Made by a program: the position numbers and the translations under genes. From Oscillospiraceae bacterium (GTDB taxonomy: Bacteria > Bacillota > Clostridia > Oscillospirales > Oscillospiraceae), in contig JAEDNR010000055.1 of assembly GCA_016302405.1 (NCBI GenBank), positions 1-12,751 on the forward strand: a stretch of DNA of 12,751 bases. Reading direction: 5' to 3'. Under the pieces are notes generated by a model that saw nothing but the letters and a program-made list of their open reading frames with translations, had not been told where the DNA came from and searched no databases. Within the stretch, counting starts at the first letter, position 1; each line of letters starts with the position of its first letter. This document shows, one piece after another, positions 1 to 6,567 of the stretch.

Positions 1-16
1 GCGCCCCTACGGCGTA

Positions 17-113
17 TGACGTTCTTGGCCCCGGAATTCGATGGAGATTGCCACGAAAGTAGTGCGCTACTTTATCGCAATGACCGAGAATTCGCCAAAT
101 TCCAATTTGTCGC
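17..113 (+). repeat. Hairpin repeat module (family B) joined to an AAATTCCAATTT palindrome (family C)
   Basis: This stretch is a copy of a module seen again at 8743-9008. From left to right it has a GGAATTCGATGGAGATTGCC lead, a hairpin with arms AAAGTAG (56-62) and CTACTTT (67-73) around loop TGCG, then GCAATGAC (77-84), then the palindrome CAAATT-CC-AATTTG (96-109). GATTGC on the left can also pair with GCAAT on the right, which lengthens the stem. The same lead, GTATGACG followed by GGAATTCGATGGAGATT, occurs on the minus strand of 8793-8868. It lies outside any gene. The window starts inside or just before the element, so its left boundary is unknown. Its function is unknown; it may be a non-autonomous mobile or palindromic element. 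Confidence 0.7.
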
Positions 114-243
114 TTTGCGGGGGTAGCCCGATAAGACTGTAACAGGAAAAGAAGCGGTCCTGTTTCTACGGGGAACCGGGATGTTCCCATAGAGATTCTA
201 CCATGGCAGCGGGAAAATGCAAGGGGGAAACGGGAAAAAGTGG
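114..243. other. Gene-free leader region with two small hairpins
   Basis: No gene is supported here. Two hairpins are visible: AACAGGA (141-147) with TCCTGTT (158-164), and GGGAAC (171-176) with GTTCCC (183-188). Neither is followed by a T-run, so neither is a convincing terminator. An open frame starting at 203 runs into the CDF gene, but it reads through the proposed promoter and has no family-like N-terminus. I treat it as non-coding. Confidence 0.35.
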
Positions 244-272
244 TAGACGGGGGAATTTTTGCGTGGTATACT
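244..272 (+). promoter_or_regulatory. Sigma-A type promoter for the CDF transporter gene
   Basis: The -35 box is TAGACG (244-249) and the -10 box is TATACT (267-272), separated by 17 bp. A TG dinucleotide one base upstream of the -10 box (264-265) makes an extended -10. The predicted start of transcription lies about 35-40 bases ahead of the ATG at 314. No metal-responsive riboswitch was recognised in this short leader. Confidence 0.6.
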
Positions 273-313
273 GTGGAAAGAAAAATGATCAACTGCGTTT
301 GGAGGAAAAATCC

Positions 314-1450
314 ATGAAGCTCCTGTATTCCCTTTTCCGGCAGGATCCGGATTCCCGGGAGGGTGTCATTCTGACCACCTGCGGACTGGGTGCCATTGTC
401 AATATTCTGTGTTCAGTCCTGAAAATCATTATTGGCCTGGCGGTATCCTCCATCGCCGTGGTTTCCGAGGGCCTGAACAATGCCGCCGATGCCGCGTCCA
501 GCCTCCTCACCATCGTGGGCATCAAGCTGGCGGGAAAGCACCCGACGGAAAAGCATCCTTTCGGCTACGGCAGGGTCGAGTATCTGACAAGCCTGATTAT
601 TGCCGGGGTGATTCTGTACACCGGCATCGAATCCTTCACCGGGGCAGTGGACGGAATTCTGCATCCCTACGAAATGGAGCTGTCCTTCCTGATCACGGGG
701 TTCATTGCTGTTTCCGCCATAATAAAGATTTTCCTTGGCACCTATATGATCCGGGAAGGAAAGCGCATCGACTCCGGTTCCCTGGTGGCGGTGGGCAAGG
801 AGTGCCGGGCTGACTGCGTTGTTTCGGTCATGACCATTCTGGCAACCCTTGTGTATCTTCTGTTTGACCTTTCCCTGGATGCCTATGCCGCTGTGATCAC
901 CTCCCTCTTTATCATCAAGGCGGGAGCTGAGGTGCTGAAGGACACCGTCTCGGAGCTCCTGGGCAGGCCGGGAGACAAGGCGCTTGCCCAGGAGCTGTAC
1001 CGGGTGATCCGGGAGGAGCCCATGGTCCTGAACGCGGCGGATATGATGCTCCATAATTACGGCCCGGATGCCTATTCCGGATCCGTAAATATCGAGATCG
1101 ACTGCAGCAAGACCGTGGAGGAGGTTTACAGCAATATCCATGCCCTCCAGCTTCGGATTATGCACGAATACCATGTCACCATGGTCTTCGGCATTTACGC
1201 GGTAAATAATGACCGGGAGACGCTGAAAGAACTGCGGGGATATATCGCCCGTTTTGTCCGGGAGCAGGAACATGTGAGAAGCTATCACGCGCTGTACATC
1301 GATCCGAAAACCAATGACATTTACTGCGACCTGGTGGTGGATTACAGTCTCAGGGACTGGGACGCTCTGGAAGAGGAATTCCGGGCCTATATGCGTGAGC
1401 GGTATCCCCAGAACCGGGTGGAAGTGGTCATTGAGACGGAATATGTTTAA
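314..1450 (+). CDS. Cation diffusion facilitator (CDF) family metal exporter, probably manganese-type
   Basis: This membrane antiporter is expected to export a divalent metal (Mn, Zn or Fe) in exchange for protons. The ATG at 314 is chosen because GGAGG lies just upstream and the promoter is at 244-272; a longer frame from 203 would start ahead of that promoter. The 378-aa product has about six membrane segments in residues 19-210. The family signature HPFGYGRVEY is at 81-90. The cytoplasmic ZT_dimer-like domain contains HNYGPDAYSG, and an extra C-terminal segment of about 80 residues follows it. The metal-site pairs are N55-x3-D59 in membrane segment 2 and E163-x3-D167 in segment 5. Zinc exporters such as YiiP have D/D and H/D at these positions. 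The lack of histidine argues against a classical zinc exporter and points towards manganese-type members. Family assignment is firm; the substrate is inferred. Confidence 0.93.
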   Translation: MKLLYSLFRQDPDSREGVILTTCGLGAIVNILCSVLKIIIGLAVSSIAVVSEGLNNAADAASSLLTIVGIKLAGKHPTEKHPFGYGRVEYLTSLIIAGVILYTGIESFTGAVDGILHPYEMELSFLITGFIAVSAIIKIFLGTYMIREGKRIDSGSLVAVGKECRADCVVSVMTILATLVYLLFDLSLDAYAAVITSLFIIKAGAEVLKDTVSELLGRPGDKALAQELYRVIREEPMVLNAADMMLHNYGPDAYSGSVNIEIDCSKTVEEVYSNIHALQLRIMHEYHVTMVFGIYAVNNDRETLKELRGYIARFVREQEHVRSYHALYIDPKTNDIYCDLVVDYSLRDWDALEEEFRAYMRERYPQNRVEVVIETEYV

Positions 1451-1454
1451 AGTT

Positions 1455-1623
1455 TTAAGGCAACACCGCACAAATCGTCTGCGGCCGGATGGCGGGTCTT
1501 TTCCCCCATCCGCGCAGTTTGGAAAACAGGAAATACACCAAGTATTCCTCTGTTTTCCAAACTTTCGGCTGAGGAAAAATCCCACGCCACCGGCTCTTGC
1601 CGAATTGTGCGGTGTTGCCTTAA
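1455..1623. mobile_element. MITE-like 169-bp element with perfect 19-bp terminal inverted repeats
   Basis: The left end TTAAGGCAACACCGCACAA (1455-1473) is the exact reverse complement of 1605-1623. Inside is a second perfect inverted repeat, AGTTTGGAAAACAG (1516-1529) with CTGTTTTCCAAACT (1550-1563). Smaller hairpins flank it: CGGATGG 1486-1492 with CCATCCG 1506-1512, and CGGC-TCTT-GCCG near 1591-1602. There is no transposase, so it would be non-autonomous. The outermost TTAA is itself a palindrome, so a TTAA or TA target duplication cannot be told apart from the repeat. It sits four bases after the CDF stop codon and may also end or stabilise that transcript. A structured RNA is an alternative reading. 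Confidence 0.75.
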
Positions 1624-1644
1624 GAAATCTATTCAGTGCCCCGC

Positions 1645-1735
1645 GTCATTGCGAACCAGTCCCCAGACTGGTGTGGCAATCTCCCGGATTTTCCTGCTAT
1701 TTCCCGAACTTTTCACGGGGGTAAATAGTAGCTTC
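1645..1735. repeat. Hairpin module (family B, reverse orientation) plus the central hairpin of the composite repeat
   Basis: GTCATTGCGA leads into a hairpin with arms ACCAGTC (1655-1661) and GACTGGT (1666-1672), then GTGGCAATCTCC. A second hairpin follows, CTATTT-CCCG (1697-1706) with CGGG (1716-1719) and AAATAG (1723-1728), then GTAGCTTCT. This matches the left half and centre of the element at 8793-8916, where the central stem is CCATTTC/GAAATGG. Together with the element at 1455-1623 it fills the 322-bp gap between the CDF gene and the 73-aa gene. No gene is seen in the gap. Confidence 0.65.
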
Positions 1736-1772
1736 TGAATAGTGGCGTTAATAAGAAAGCAGGTATGTGGGT

Positions 1773-1994
1773 ATGCTGTTTGGCAGACGGAAGAAGCCGC
1801 CTGTGCCCTATGACAAGACCGGGAAGATACCGGTCATCCGGTCCAGTATCTGTACCGGGGAACAGGTGGCGGGCTTCAAGGAAACGGCCTCGGGAAAGTT
1901 CCAGGAGATCATGCTGATCCGAAACGGGGAAGACCTTCGGGAGTTCCTGGAAAAATACCAGGTGGCGGAATCGGAAATCCGGCGGGAATGGTAG
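1773..1994 (+). CDS. Conserved small protein of unknown function (73 aa)
   Basis: The 73-aa product is soluble and charged, with no signal peptide or membrane segment. It starts with a basic stretch (MLFGRRKK) and has a central block reading PVIRSSICTGEQVAGFK, then an acidic, probably helical tail ending EFLEKYQVAESEIRREW. The ATG at 1773 has AGG at 1761-1763 at good spacing; an in-frame GTG at 1767 is too close to that site. I recall similar short proteins with the ICTGEQVAGF block in clostridia, sometimes labelled aspartate dehydrogenase. The protein is far too short for that enzyme and has no nucleotide-binding motif, so I assign no function. The gene ends about 8 bases before the methyltransferase start, or overlaps it if the upstream ATG at 1988 is used. 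The two are probably translationally coupled. Confidence 0.72.
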   Translation: MLFGRRKKPPVPYDKTGKIPVIRSSICTGEQVAGFKETASGKFQEIMLIRNGEDLREFLEKYQVAESEIRREW

Positions 1995-2002
1995 GGAAGG
2001 CA

Positions 2003-3292
2003 ATGGAAAATCAGACAGTTGTAACATTAAAACAGGGCGAGGGCCGGTATTTTGCCTCCGGCGGCCTGTGGATCTATGACAACGAGATCGGCACCATTAC
2101 GGGCCGGTTTAAAAACGGCAGCGTGGTAGCCGTGCAGGACGCGGCGGGGCGGGCACTGGGAAAGGGCTTCATCAACCAGAATTCCAAAATCCGTATCCGG
2201 ATGCTGACCCGGAACCCGGAGCAGCAGATCGATGAAAGCTTTCTGCGTTTTCGTGTGCGCAGTGCCTGGGACTACCGAAAGACCGTCCTGCGCGCTGCTC
2301 ACCATGCCCCGGTGAGCTCGGAAGCGGAGCGGATCCTCTCCGTTGGACTGGGGAATCTGGGACCGGAATACCGGGATGTAAGCGCCTGCCGTCTTATTTT
2401 CGGGGAGGCGGATTTCCTCCCGGGGCTGGTGGTGGACAAGTATTCCGATGTTCTCGTGGTCCAGTGCCTTGCCCTGGGCATGGAGGCCTTCAAGGAAACG
2501 CTGGTGGCGCTGGTGAAACAGACGCTTCTGGAGGACGGCATCGTGATCCGGGGCGTTTTCGAGCGCAGTGATGCCGGAGAACGGAAAAAGGAGGGACTGC
2601 TTCCTGTGAAGCGGTTCCTGGGAGCGCCCTTTGACACGAAGGTGGAGATCGTGGAAAACGGGGTCATCTACCTGGTGGATGTGGAAAACGGGCAGAAGAC
2701 CGGTTTCTTCCTGGACCAGAAATACAACCGCCTCGCTATGCAGCGCATCTGCACGGGAAAGACGGTGCTGGACTGCTTTACCCACATGGGCACTTTCGCG
2801 CTGAACGCGGGGCTTGCGGGGGCACAGTCGGTGCTGGGGCTGGATATTTCGGAATTTGCCCTGTCCCAGGCGGAGGAAAACGCCCGCAGGAACCGTCTAC
2901 AGGACCGGGTGCGTTTTCGCTGCGCCAATGTCCTGGAGGAGCTTCCCCGGATGGCAGCGGCGGGGGAGCAGTACGATGTGGTTATTCTGGACCCGCCTGC
3001 CTTTACCAAGTCCCGGGAGGCGACGAAGAATGCCATCCGGGGCTACCGGGAGGTCAATATCAACGGACTGAAGCTGGTGAAAAACGGGGGGTACTTAGCA
3101 AGCTGCTCCTGCTCCCACTTTATGACCCAGGAGCTTCTGGCACAGACCCTCCGGGAGGCGGCCCGGATTGCCCACAAACGGCTGCGCCAGGTGGAGTTCC
3201 GGACCCAGGCGATGGACCATCCCATTCTCTGGGCGGCGGAGGAAAGCTACTATCTGAAATTCTACATCTTCCAGTGCGTGGAGGATGTGTAG
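2003..3292 (+). CDS. Class I SAM-dependent rRNA methyltransferase, RlmI/YwbD type (PUA domain plus methyltransferase)
   Basis: The predicted role is methylation of a cytosine in 23S rRNA; E. coli RlmI makes m5C1962. The order of domains fits the family. An N-terminal PUA-like RNA-binding domain spans about residues 1-80, followed by a linker domain and the KTGFFLDQKYNR motif. The SAM-binding motif I is VLDCFTHMGTFALNAGLAGA with Asp257. Motif IV is LDPPAF at 329-334. The conserved SCSCSHFM segment carries Cys368, Cys370 and His372. The 429-aa length is close to family size. The ATG at 2003 follows GGGAAGG; an in-frame ATG at 1988 overlapping the previous stop is also possible and adds five residues. 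The site modified in this organism cannot be read from sequence. Confidence 0.92.
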   Translation: MENQTVVTLKQGEGRYFASGGLWIYDNEIGTITGRFKNGSVVAVQDAAGRALGKGFINQNSKIRIRMLTRNPEQQIDESFLRFRVRSAWDYRKTVLRAAHHAPVSSEAERILSVGLGNLGPEYRDVSACRLIFGEADFLPGLVVDKYSDVLVVQCLALGMEAFKETLVALVKQTLLEDGIVIRGVFERSDAGERKKEGLLPVKRFLGAPFDTKVEIVENGVIYLVDVENGQKTGFFLDQKYNRLAMQRICTGKTVLDCFTHMGTFALNAGLAGAQSVLGLDISEFALSQAEENARRNRLQDRVRFRCANVLEELPRMAAAGEQYDVVILDPPAFTKSREATKNAIRGYREVNINGLKLVKNGGYLASCSCSHFMTQELLAQTLREAARIAHKRLRQVEFRTQAMDHPILWAAEESYYLKFYIFQCVEDV

Positions 3293-3417
3293 GAAAGTCC
3301 TGCGGCCTGGAGGCCCTTGTCCCCCTGTCACCGGGCGCGCGTTTTCGCAGGAGCGGGAGTATTCCAGTGGGGAGTACCTGCCATGGTTGAGATTTTTGGT
3401 AGAAAGGAAAGCAGAAG

Positions 3418-3777
3418 ATGGAACCAACGGTACTGATGTATAATCTGCCCCCGGCGTCCCGGACCCAGGTGGAGCTCCTTTGCCGGGAGCTGGGAGCGGC
3501 GGCCCGGAATGTGGAAAAACCAAGGCAGGGCCTGACCCTGGGGGCCCTGGTGGGACTTCTTCCGGAGGTCCCCGGCGGTTCCCAGGTGCCGGGGCAGATG
3601 CTGGTGATGGCGTATTTTGACCGGGATATGCTGGATGCCTTTTTGCGGGGCTTCCGGGTGCGGCAGATCCCGCCCATCCCGCACAAGGCAATGCTGACCC
3701 TGACCAATACCGCCTGGACAGGCCATGAGCTGTACGAGCATATTTCCCAGGAAATGGAAGCCGTGGGGAGACACTGA
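3418..3777 (+). CDS. DUF3783 domain protein of unknown function
   Basis: The 119-aa soluble protein is recognised as DUF3783 from its layout. It has an N-terminal LMYNLPP strand, a basic linker and a central GQMLVMAYFDRDMLDAFLRGFR block. It ends with a PPIPHKAMLTLTNTAWTGHELYEHI block. The core fold is expected to be small alpha/beta, and no catalytic residue set is apparent. The ATG at 3418 has AAGGAAAG upstream. The 125-bp gap after the methyltransferase gene contains inverted arms TCCTGCG (3298-3304) and CGCAGGA (3346-3352) but no T-run, so read-through from the methyltransferase gene is likely. The transcript should end at the terminator at 3829-3862. I know no established function for the family. 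Confidence 0.82.
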   Translation: MEPTVLMYNLPPASRTQVELLCRELGAAARNVEKPRQGLTLGALVGLLPEVPGGSQVPGQMLVMAYFDRDMLDAFLRGFRVRQIPPIPHKAMLTLTNTAWTGHELYEHISQEMEAVGRH

Positions 3778-3828
3778 ATCCGTGACCTGCGGATGCTCCC
3801 GGAAAAGCACACTGGAATACAAAAACGT

Positions 3829-3862
3829 GGGACTGCCCAAAACGGACAGTCCCTTGTGTTTT
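3829..3862. terminator. Bidirectional intrinsic terminator
   Basis: The arms are GGGACTG (3829-3835) and CAGTCCC (3847-3853), extended inward by CC/GG past one mismatch around the loop AAAAC. On the plus strand TTGTGTTTT follows. On the minus strand the stem is followed by ACGTTTTTG. It sits between the DUF3783 gene and the converging XRE remnant and can serve both. Confidence 0.75.
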
Positions 3863-3866
3863 GCGG

Positions 3867-4085
3867 TTATAAAACTTGATCTGCGTCACTGGGAACATAT
3901 TCCACCAGATCCTCAATCCGGCAATCCAGAATTCGTCACAGGTCATTGAGGGTCGTGGTGGTCACGGGCTTGTTCTTCCGGAGCTTATCGGTGGTGGAGC
4001 TGTAAAGATGGTGGTTCTTGATCAGGGTGTAGGTAGATTCCTGAGAGTGCTTCAGCGTTTCCCAAAAGGGCTGATAACGAATCAA
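3867..4085 (-). pseudogene. Degraded XRE-type (Cro/C1) helix-turn-helix regulator with an in-frame TGA
   Basis: Read on the minus strand from a TTG at 4085, the frame is 72 codons long and contains one TGA at codon 50 (3936-3938). Before the stop it reads IRYQPFWETLKHSQESTYTL, then IKNHHLYSSTTDKLRKNKPV and TTTTLNDL. After it, in the same frame, it reads RILDCRIEDLVEYVPSDADQ and then VL. This is the pattern of small XRE regulators in which ...TTTTLNDLCRIL... is usual, so the TGA most simply replaces a cysteine codon (TGC/TGT). The start is TTG rather than ATG, although AGGAGG lies just upstream. Both changes suggest recent decay. Readthrough or recoding at TGA cannot be excluded from sequence. 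Apart from this remnant, the 480-bp gap at 3778-4257 holds a terminator and two repeats. Confidence 0.78.
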
Positions 4086-4108
4086 TGGCCTCCTCAATGC
4101 AACAATAC

Positions 4109-4163
4109 AATCCCTCAGTCACCAGTGTGCGCACTGGTGACAGCTCCCTTTACACAAGGGAGC
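4109..4163 (+). repeat. Two-hairpin repeat, family A, copy 1
   Basis: AATCCCTCA leads into hairpin 1, GTCACCAGTG (4118-4127) with CACTGGTGAC (4132-4141). Hairpin 2 follows directly, GCTCCCTT (4143-4150) with AAGGGAGC (4156-4163) around loop TACAC. The same two-hairpin layout with changed stems occurs at 6691-6735 and 6837-6881. It lies between the converging ABC operon and the decayed XRE gene, and could act as a 3'-end structure for the ABC operon. No T-run is present. Confidence 0.75.
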
Positions 4164-4212
4164 CCTTGCCGGGTCCCTTTTTCCACCCGCTCACCACTGC
4201 CCAAACAGCCAG

Positions 4213-4226
4213 CCAAATTCCAATTT
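4213..4226. repeat. AAATTCCAATTT palindrome (family C)
   Basis: This isolated copy of the 12-base palindrome AAATT-CC-AATTT is at 4215-4226, preceded by CC as in the copy at 95-109. It lies 32 bases downstream of the ABC permease gene on the minus strand. The flanking GC-rich extension seen at 12680-12709 is missing here. Confidence 0.55.
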
Positions 4227-4257
4227 CTCTGTATGCTGCGCGGAGCCGCTATGTGTC

Positions 4258-5043
4258 TTATCCAATATCCTTACGCTGATACCAGGTAAAGGCGGCGGCG
4301 ATTCCCAGGAGGGTAAAGACGGCTCCGGCGGCCAGGTACTTTCCGCAGAGGGCGCCGTCCGTCAGGATCTGGGCACCGTCGGTATAGCCATAGGGAGTAA
4401 AGTATTTCAAAAATGCCGTCTCATCCATAAGGTTTGCCACGATGTTCAAGAAATAGAACATTGCCGCAAGGCCCAGTCCCAGTCCGACGCCCCCGGTGCG
4501 CAGAAACGCGGAGATCCCGAAGAGAATCGCGGCGGTTTCCACCTGCATGAGAAAGTACGCGGTGAACATCAGAAACAGGGACTTGACCGGCGGTTCCTCC
4601 CCGATGATGATAACGCAGACGGCGGTAATGGCGATGTTAACGAGGTTCAGAATGGCGACCTGGCCCAGCACGGCCAGCAGCTTCTGGGCGACAACGCTTC
4701 TGCGGGAAATGGGATGGGACAGCAGGAACTCGGCAGTATGACCGCTCTCCTCCTTGGCAAGGGCCTGAATACCAATCAGGGCCGCGTAAAAGCCGCCGCC
4801 CAGGCCCAGCACATTGCCGCATTCCACGGAAAAGAAGCCGGGGAAGGAGCCGAAGTTGAGCCTGTCCATGCCGAAGGCCCGGGAGAAGCCGCCCATCTGG
4901 GAAAACATGGCGCTCACCTCGTCCATCTGCGCTGCCATGCTGGGATAAATGAGAATGCACAGCCCCAGCATAAAGCCGATGGAAAGGGTCCAGACGGCAA
5001 GCGAGAGCCTGCCCTGGCGCAGCTCGTGACGGAAAACGGTCAT
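4258..5043 (-). CDS. ABC-2 type transporter permease
   Basis: The 261-aa integral membrane protein has about six predicted membrane segments, the first near residues 14-34 and the last near 235-252. It forms the channel half of an ABC exporter. The cytoplasmic segment EESGHTAEFLLSHPISR, between segments 2 and 3, is the coupling region typical of ABC-2 permeases (compare KEE..G..E.LLS.PISR). Its start codon overlaps the stop of the ATPase gene by four bases, which indicates translational coupling. The substrate is not readable; drug, peptide or lipid export is typical for TetR-controlled cassettes of this kind. No clear terminator follows, only hairpin repeats. Confidence 0.88.
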   Translation of the reverse strand: MTVFRHELRQGRLSLAVWTLSIGFMLGLCILIYPSMAAQMDEVSAMFSQMGGFSRAFGMDRLNFGSFPGFFSVECGNVLGLGGGFYAALIGIQALAKEESGHTAEFLLSHPISRRSVVAQKLLAVLGQVAILNLVNIAITAVCVIIIGEEPPVKSLFLMFTAYFLMQVETAAILFGISAFLRTGGVGLGLGLAAMFYFLNIVANLMDETAFLKYFTPYGYTDGAQILTDGALCGKYLAAGAVFTLLGIAAAFTWYQRKDIG

Positions 5044-5918
5044 ACTTCTCCCTCCTTATTGTAGTAATGCAGAAATACTTCCTCCAGATCCGGTTCGGAA
5101 ATGGAAACATCCGTAACAGGCAGGGCGGCGAGGGCATTTAGAAGCTGCCCCGGATGCCCGCTGTAAAGGAAGCTGACGTTATTTCCGTCCGCCTTTCCGC
5201 TGCGTACGCCGGGAAGCGCCGGGACCCGGTCCACGCCCTGCAGGCTGACCCGCTTGACCCCGGTGTGGCCCAGCTCCTCCACGCTGCCCGTGGTCAGAAG
5301 CTTCCCCTCCCGGATAATGGCGGCGTGGGCACAGTAGCGCTGCACCTCCGACAGAACATGGCTGGACAGGAAAACCGTAGCGCCCTCCTTGTTCCGCTCC
5401 TGGAGCAGGTGGTAGAATTCCCGCTGGATGAGCGGATCCAGACCGCTGGTGGGTTCGTCCAGAATGTAGAGCCTGGGCCTGTGCTGCAGGGCACAGACGA
5501 TCCCGGCTTTCTTTCGGTTGCCCAGGGAGAGCTGGTCAATTTTCCGGTCCGGGTCCAGGTCCAGGGTCTGGCACAGGCGTTCCGCTTCCTCCCGGCAGTC
5601 CAGCTTCCGAAGATCGGCGGACAGCTTCAGCAGCTCCCGCACCCGCATTCCGTTATAAAAGGCAGTCTCCGAGGGAAGATACCCAACCTGCCGGAGAATT
5701 CCGGTGGGATCCTCCCGGACCTCCTTTCCAAAGATCCGGACGCTTCCGCTTGTGGGGGCGATCAGCCCCAGGCACAGGCGGATGGTAGTGCTTTTTCCCG
5801 CACCGTTGGGGCCGATAAAGCCGAAGAAGTCGCCCTCCGGCACTGTGAGGGTTACATCGTCAATTCCCCGGTGCTTCCCGTACAGCTTCGTCAGATTCTC
5901 CGTCTGAATGGCATGCAT
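5040..5918 (-). CDS. ABC transporter ATP-binding protein
   Basis: This ATPase powers the ABC-2 permease encoded next to it. With the start at 5918 (292 aa), Walker A GPNGAGKST is at 36-44 and the signature region is LSLGN at 130-134, a variant common in ABC-2 exporter ATPases. Walker B ILDEPTSGLDP has Asp154 and Glu155, and the H-loop histidine is His187. All catalytic residues are present. The ATG at 5918 follows AAAGGA at good spacing; in-frame ATGs at 5927 and 5939 have no usable upstream site. The gene begins inside the 3' end of the TetR gene (59-bp overlap) and ends overlapping the permease by 4 bp, so the three should be one mRNA. Confidence 0.93.
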   Translation of the reverse strand: MHAIQTENLTKLYGKHRGIDDVTLTVPEGDFFGFIGPNGAGKSTTIRLCLGLIAPTSGSVRIFGKEVREDPTGILRQVGYLPSETAFYNGMRVRELLKLSADLRKLDCREEAERLCQTLDLDPDRKIDQLSLGNRKKAGIVCALQHRPRLYILDEPTSGLDPLIQREFYHLLQERNKEGATVFLSSHVLSEVQRYCAHAAIIREGKLLTTGSVEELGHTGVKRVSLQGVDRVPALPGVRSGKADGNNVSFLYSGHPGQLLNALAALPVTDVSISEPDLEEVFLHYYNKEGEV

Positions 5919-6534
5919 GGCGTTCATCCTTTCTTGCATAAATATTTTTCCAAAACGTTAACAGTCTGCGAAAGTCCGCCTCCATTTTGGCGGCATCCGG
6001 CTCCCCCTGCTGTAAGCTTTCCCACAGGTACCCCTCGGAGGCCCAATACATCTCCCGGTACATCATGGCAAGGTCCAGTCCGGGCACAAAATCATCGGGG
6101 TTCAGCTTCGAAAGGGCGTTTAGCGCTTTTTTGTCAAAGGCAGCCCGGTAGCTTTCCTGGATCTTCTGGTGAACGGCGGGGTCCTTTTCGTAAAAGGCCT
6201 TGATGGCAAAGGCCGCCATGTGGGGGTAGCGGGCCATGATCTGAAACTTGGCCTGCATACCCCGCTCCATCATTTCAAACAGATCCGTGGGTTCGTAACA
6301 TTTGTAAGCGGTGAGGTATTCTATTGTGACTTTCGCTCCCCAGTCCCACAGAAACAGGTACAGCTCCTGCTTGTTGCGGAAGTAGTGAAACAGCAGGGCT
6401 TTGCTGATCCCGGCCTCCGCGGCGATTTCGCTCGTAGGGCTTTTCTTGTAGCTGTTCTGGGAGAAAACCCGGAAACCGGCGTTGAGGATCCGCTGCTGTT
6501 TTTCCGGGGGGAGGGAAAAGAATTTTTCGTTCAT
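5860..6534 (-). CDS. TetR/AcrR family transcriptional regulator
   Basis: This is a ligand-responsive repressor and probably controls its own operon with the ABC transporter. In the 224-aa product, residues 10-60 form the TetR DNA-binding domain with the helix-turn-helix TSEIAAEAGISKALLFHYF at 34-52, followed by a helical ligand and dimer domain. GAGGTG lies just upstream of the ATG at 6534. Upstream are a promoter (6568-6595) and a palindrome (6546-6562) suited to autorepression. The last 19 or so residues (HACHSDGESDEAVREAPGN) are encoded within the ATPase gene in another frame. They have no look of a conserved domain, so the original stop was probably lost by a small mutation. The ligand is unknown. 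Confidence 0.92.
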   Translation of the reverse strand: MNEKFFSLPPEKQQRILNAGFRVFSQNSYKKSPTSEIAAEAGISKALLFHYFRNKQELYLFLWDWGAKVTIEYLTAYKCYEPTDLFEMMERGMQAKFQIMARYPHMAAFAIKAFYEKDPAVHQKIQESYRAAFDKKALNALSKLNPDDFVPGLDLAMMYREMYWASEGYLWESLQQGEPDAAKMEADFRRLLTFWKNIYARKDERHACHSDGESDEAVREAPGN

Positions 6535-6545
6535 GGCACACCTCG

Positions 6546-6562
6546 TTGACTGGATCGGTCAA
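6546..6562. promoter_or_regulatory. Palindromic operator, probable TetR binding site
   Basis: TTGACTGGATCGGTCAA is a 17-bp imperfect palindrome with perfect TTGAC/GTCAA outer arms. It lies between the -10 box and the TetR start codon, covering the likely start of transcription. A further half-site, TTGACC (6579-6584), sits between the -10 and -35 boxes. The position fits repression of the TetR-ABC operon by its own first product. Confidence 0.65.
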
Positions 6563-6567
6563 AATCT

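Noticed and set aside
120..243. Metal-sensing riboswitch (yybP-ykoY type) ahead of the CDF gene
   Set aside because: The two hairpins at 141-188 lie upstream of the predicted promoter and I could not recognise the conserved riboswitch loops.
203..313. Upstream extension of the CDF gene from the ATG at 203
   Set aside because: The extension crosses a good promoter (244-272), has no family-like sequence, and the ATG at 314 has a strong GGAGG site.
413..1585. 390-codon open frame on the minus strand
   Set aside because: It is antisense to the well-supported CDF gene, its product is rich in His, Gly and Arg with no recognisable domain, and it crosses the MITE-like element. It is a shadow of GC-rich codon use.
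5154..6203. 349-codon open frame on the plus strand
   Set aside because: It is antisense to the ABC ATPase and TetR genes, which have full motif support; no domain or ribosome-binding site supports it.
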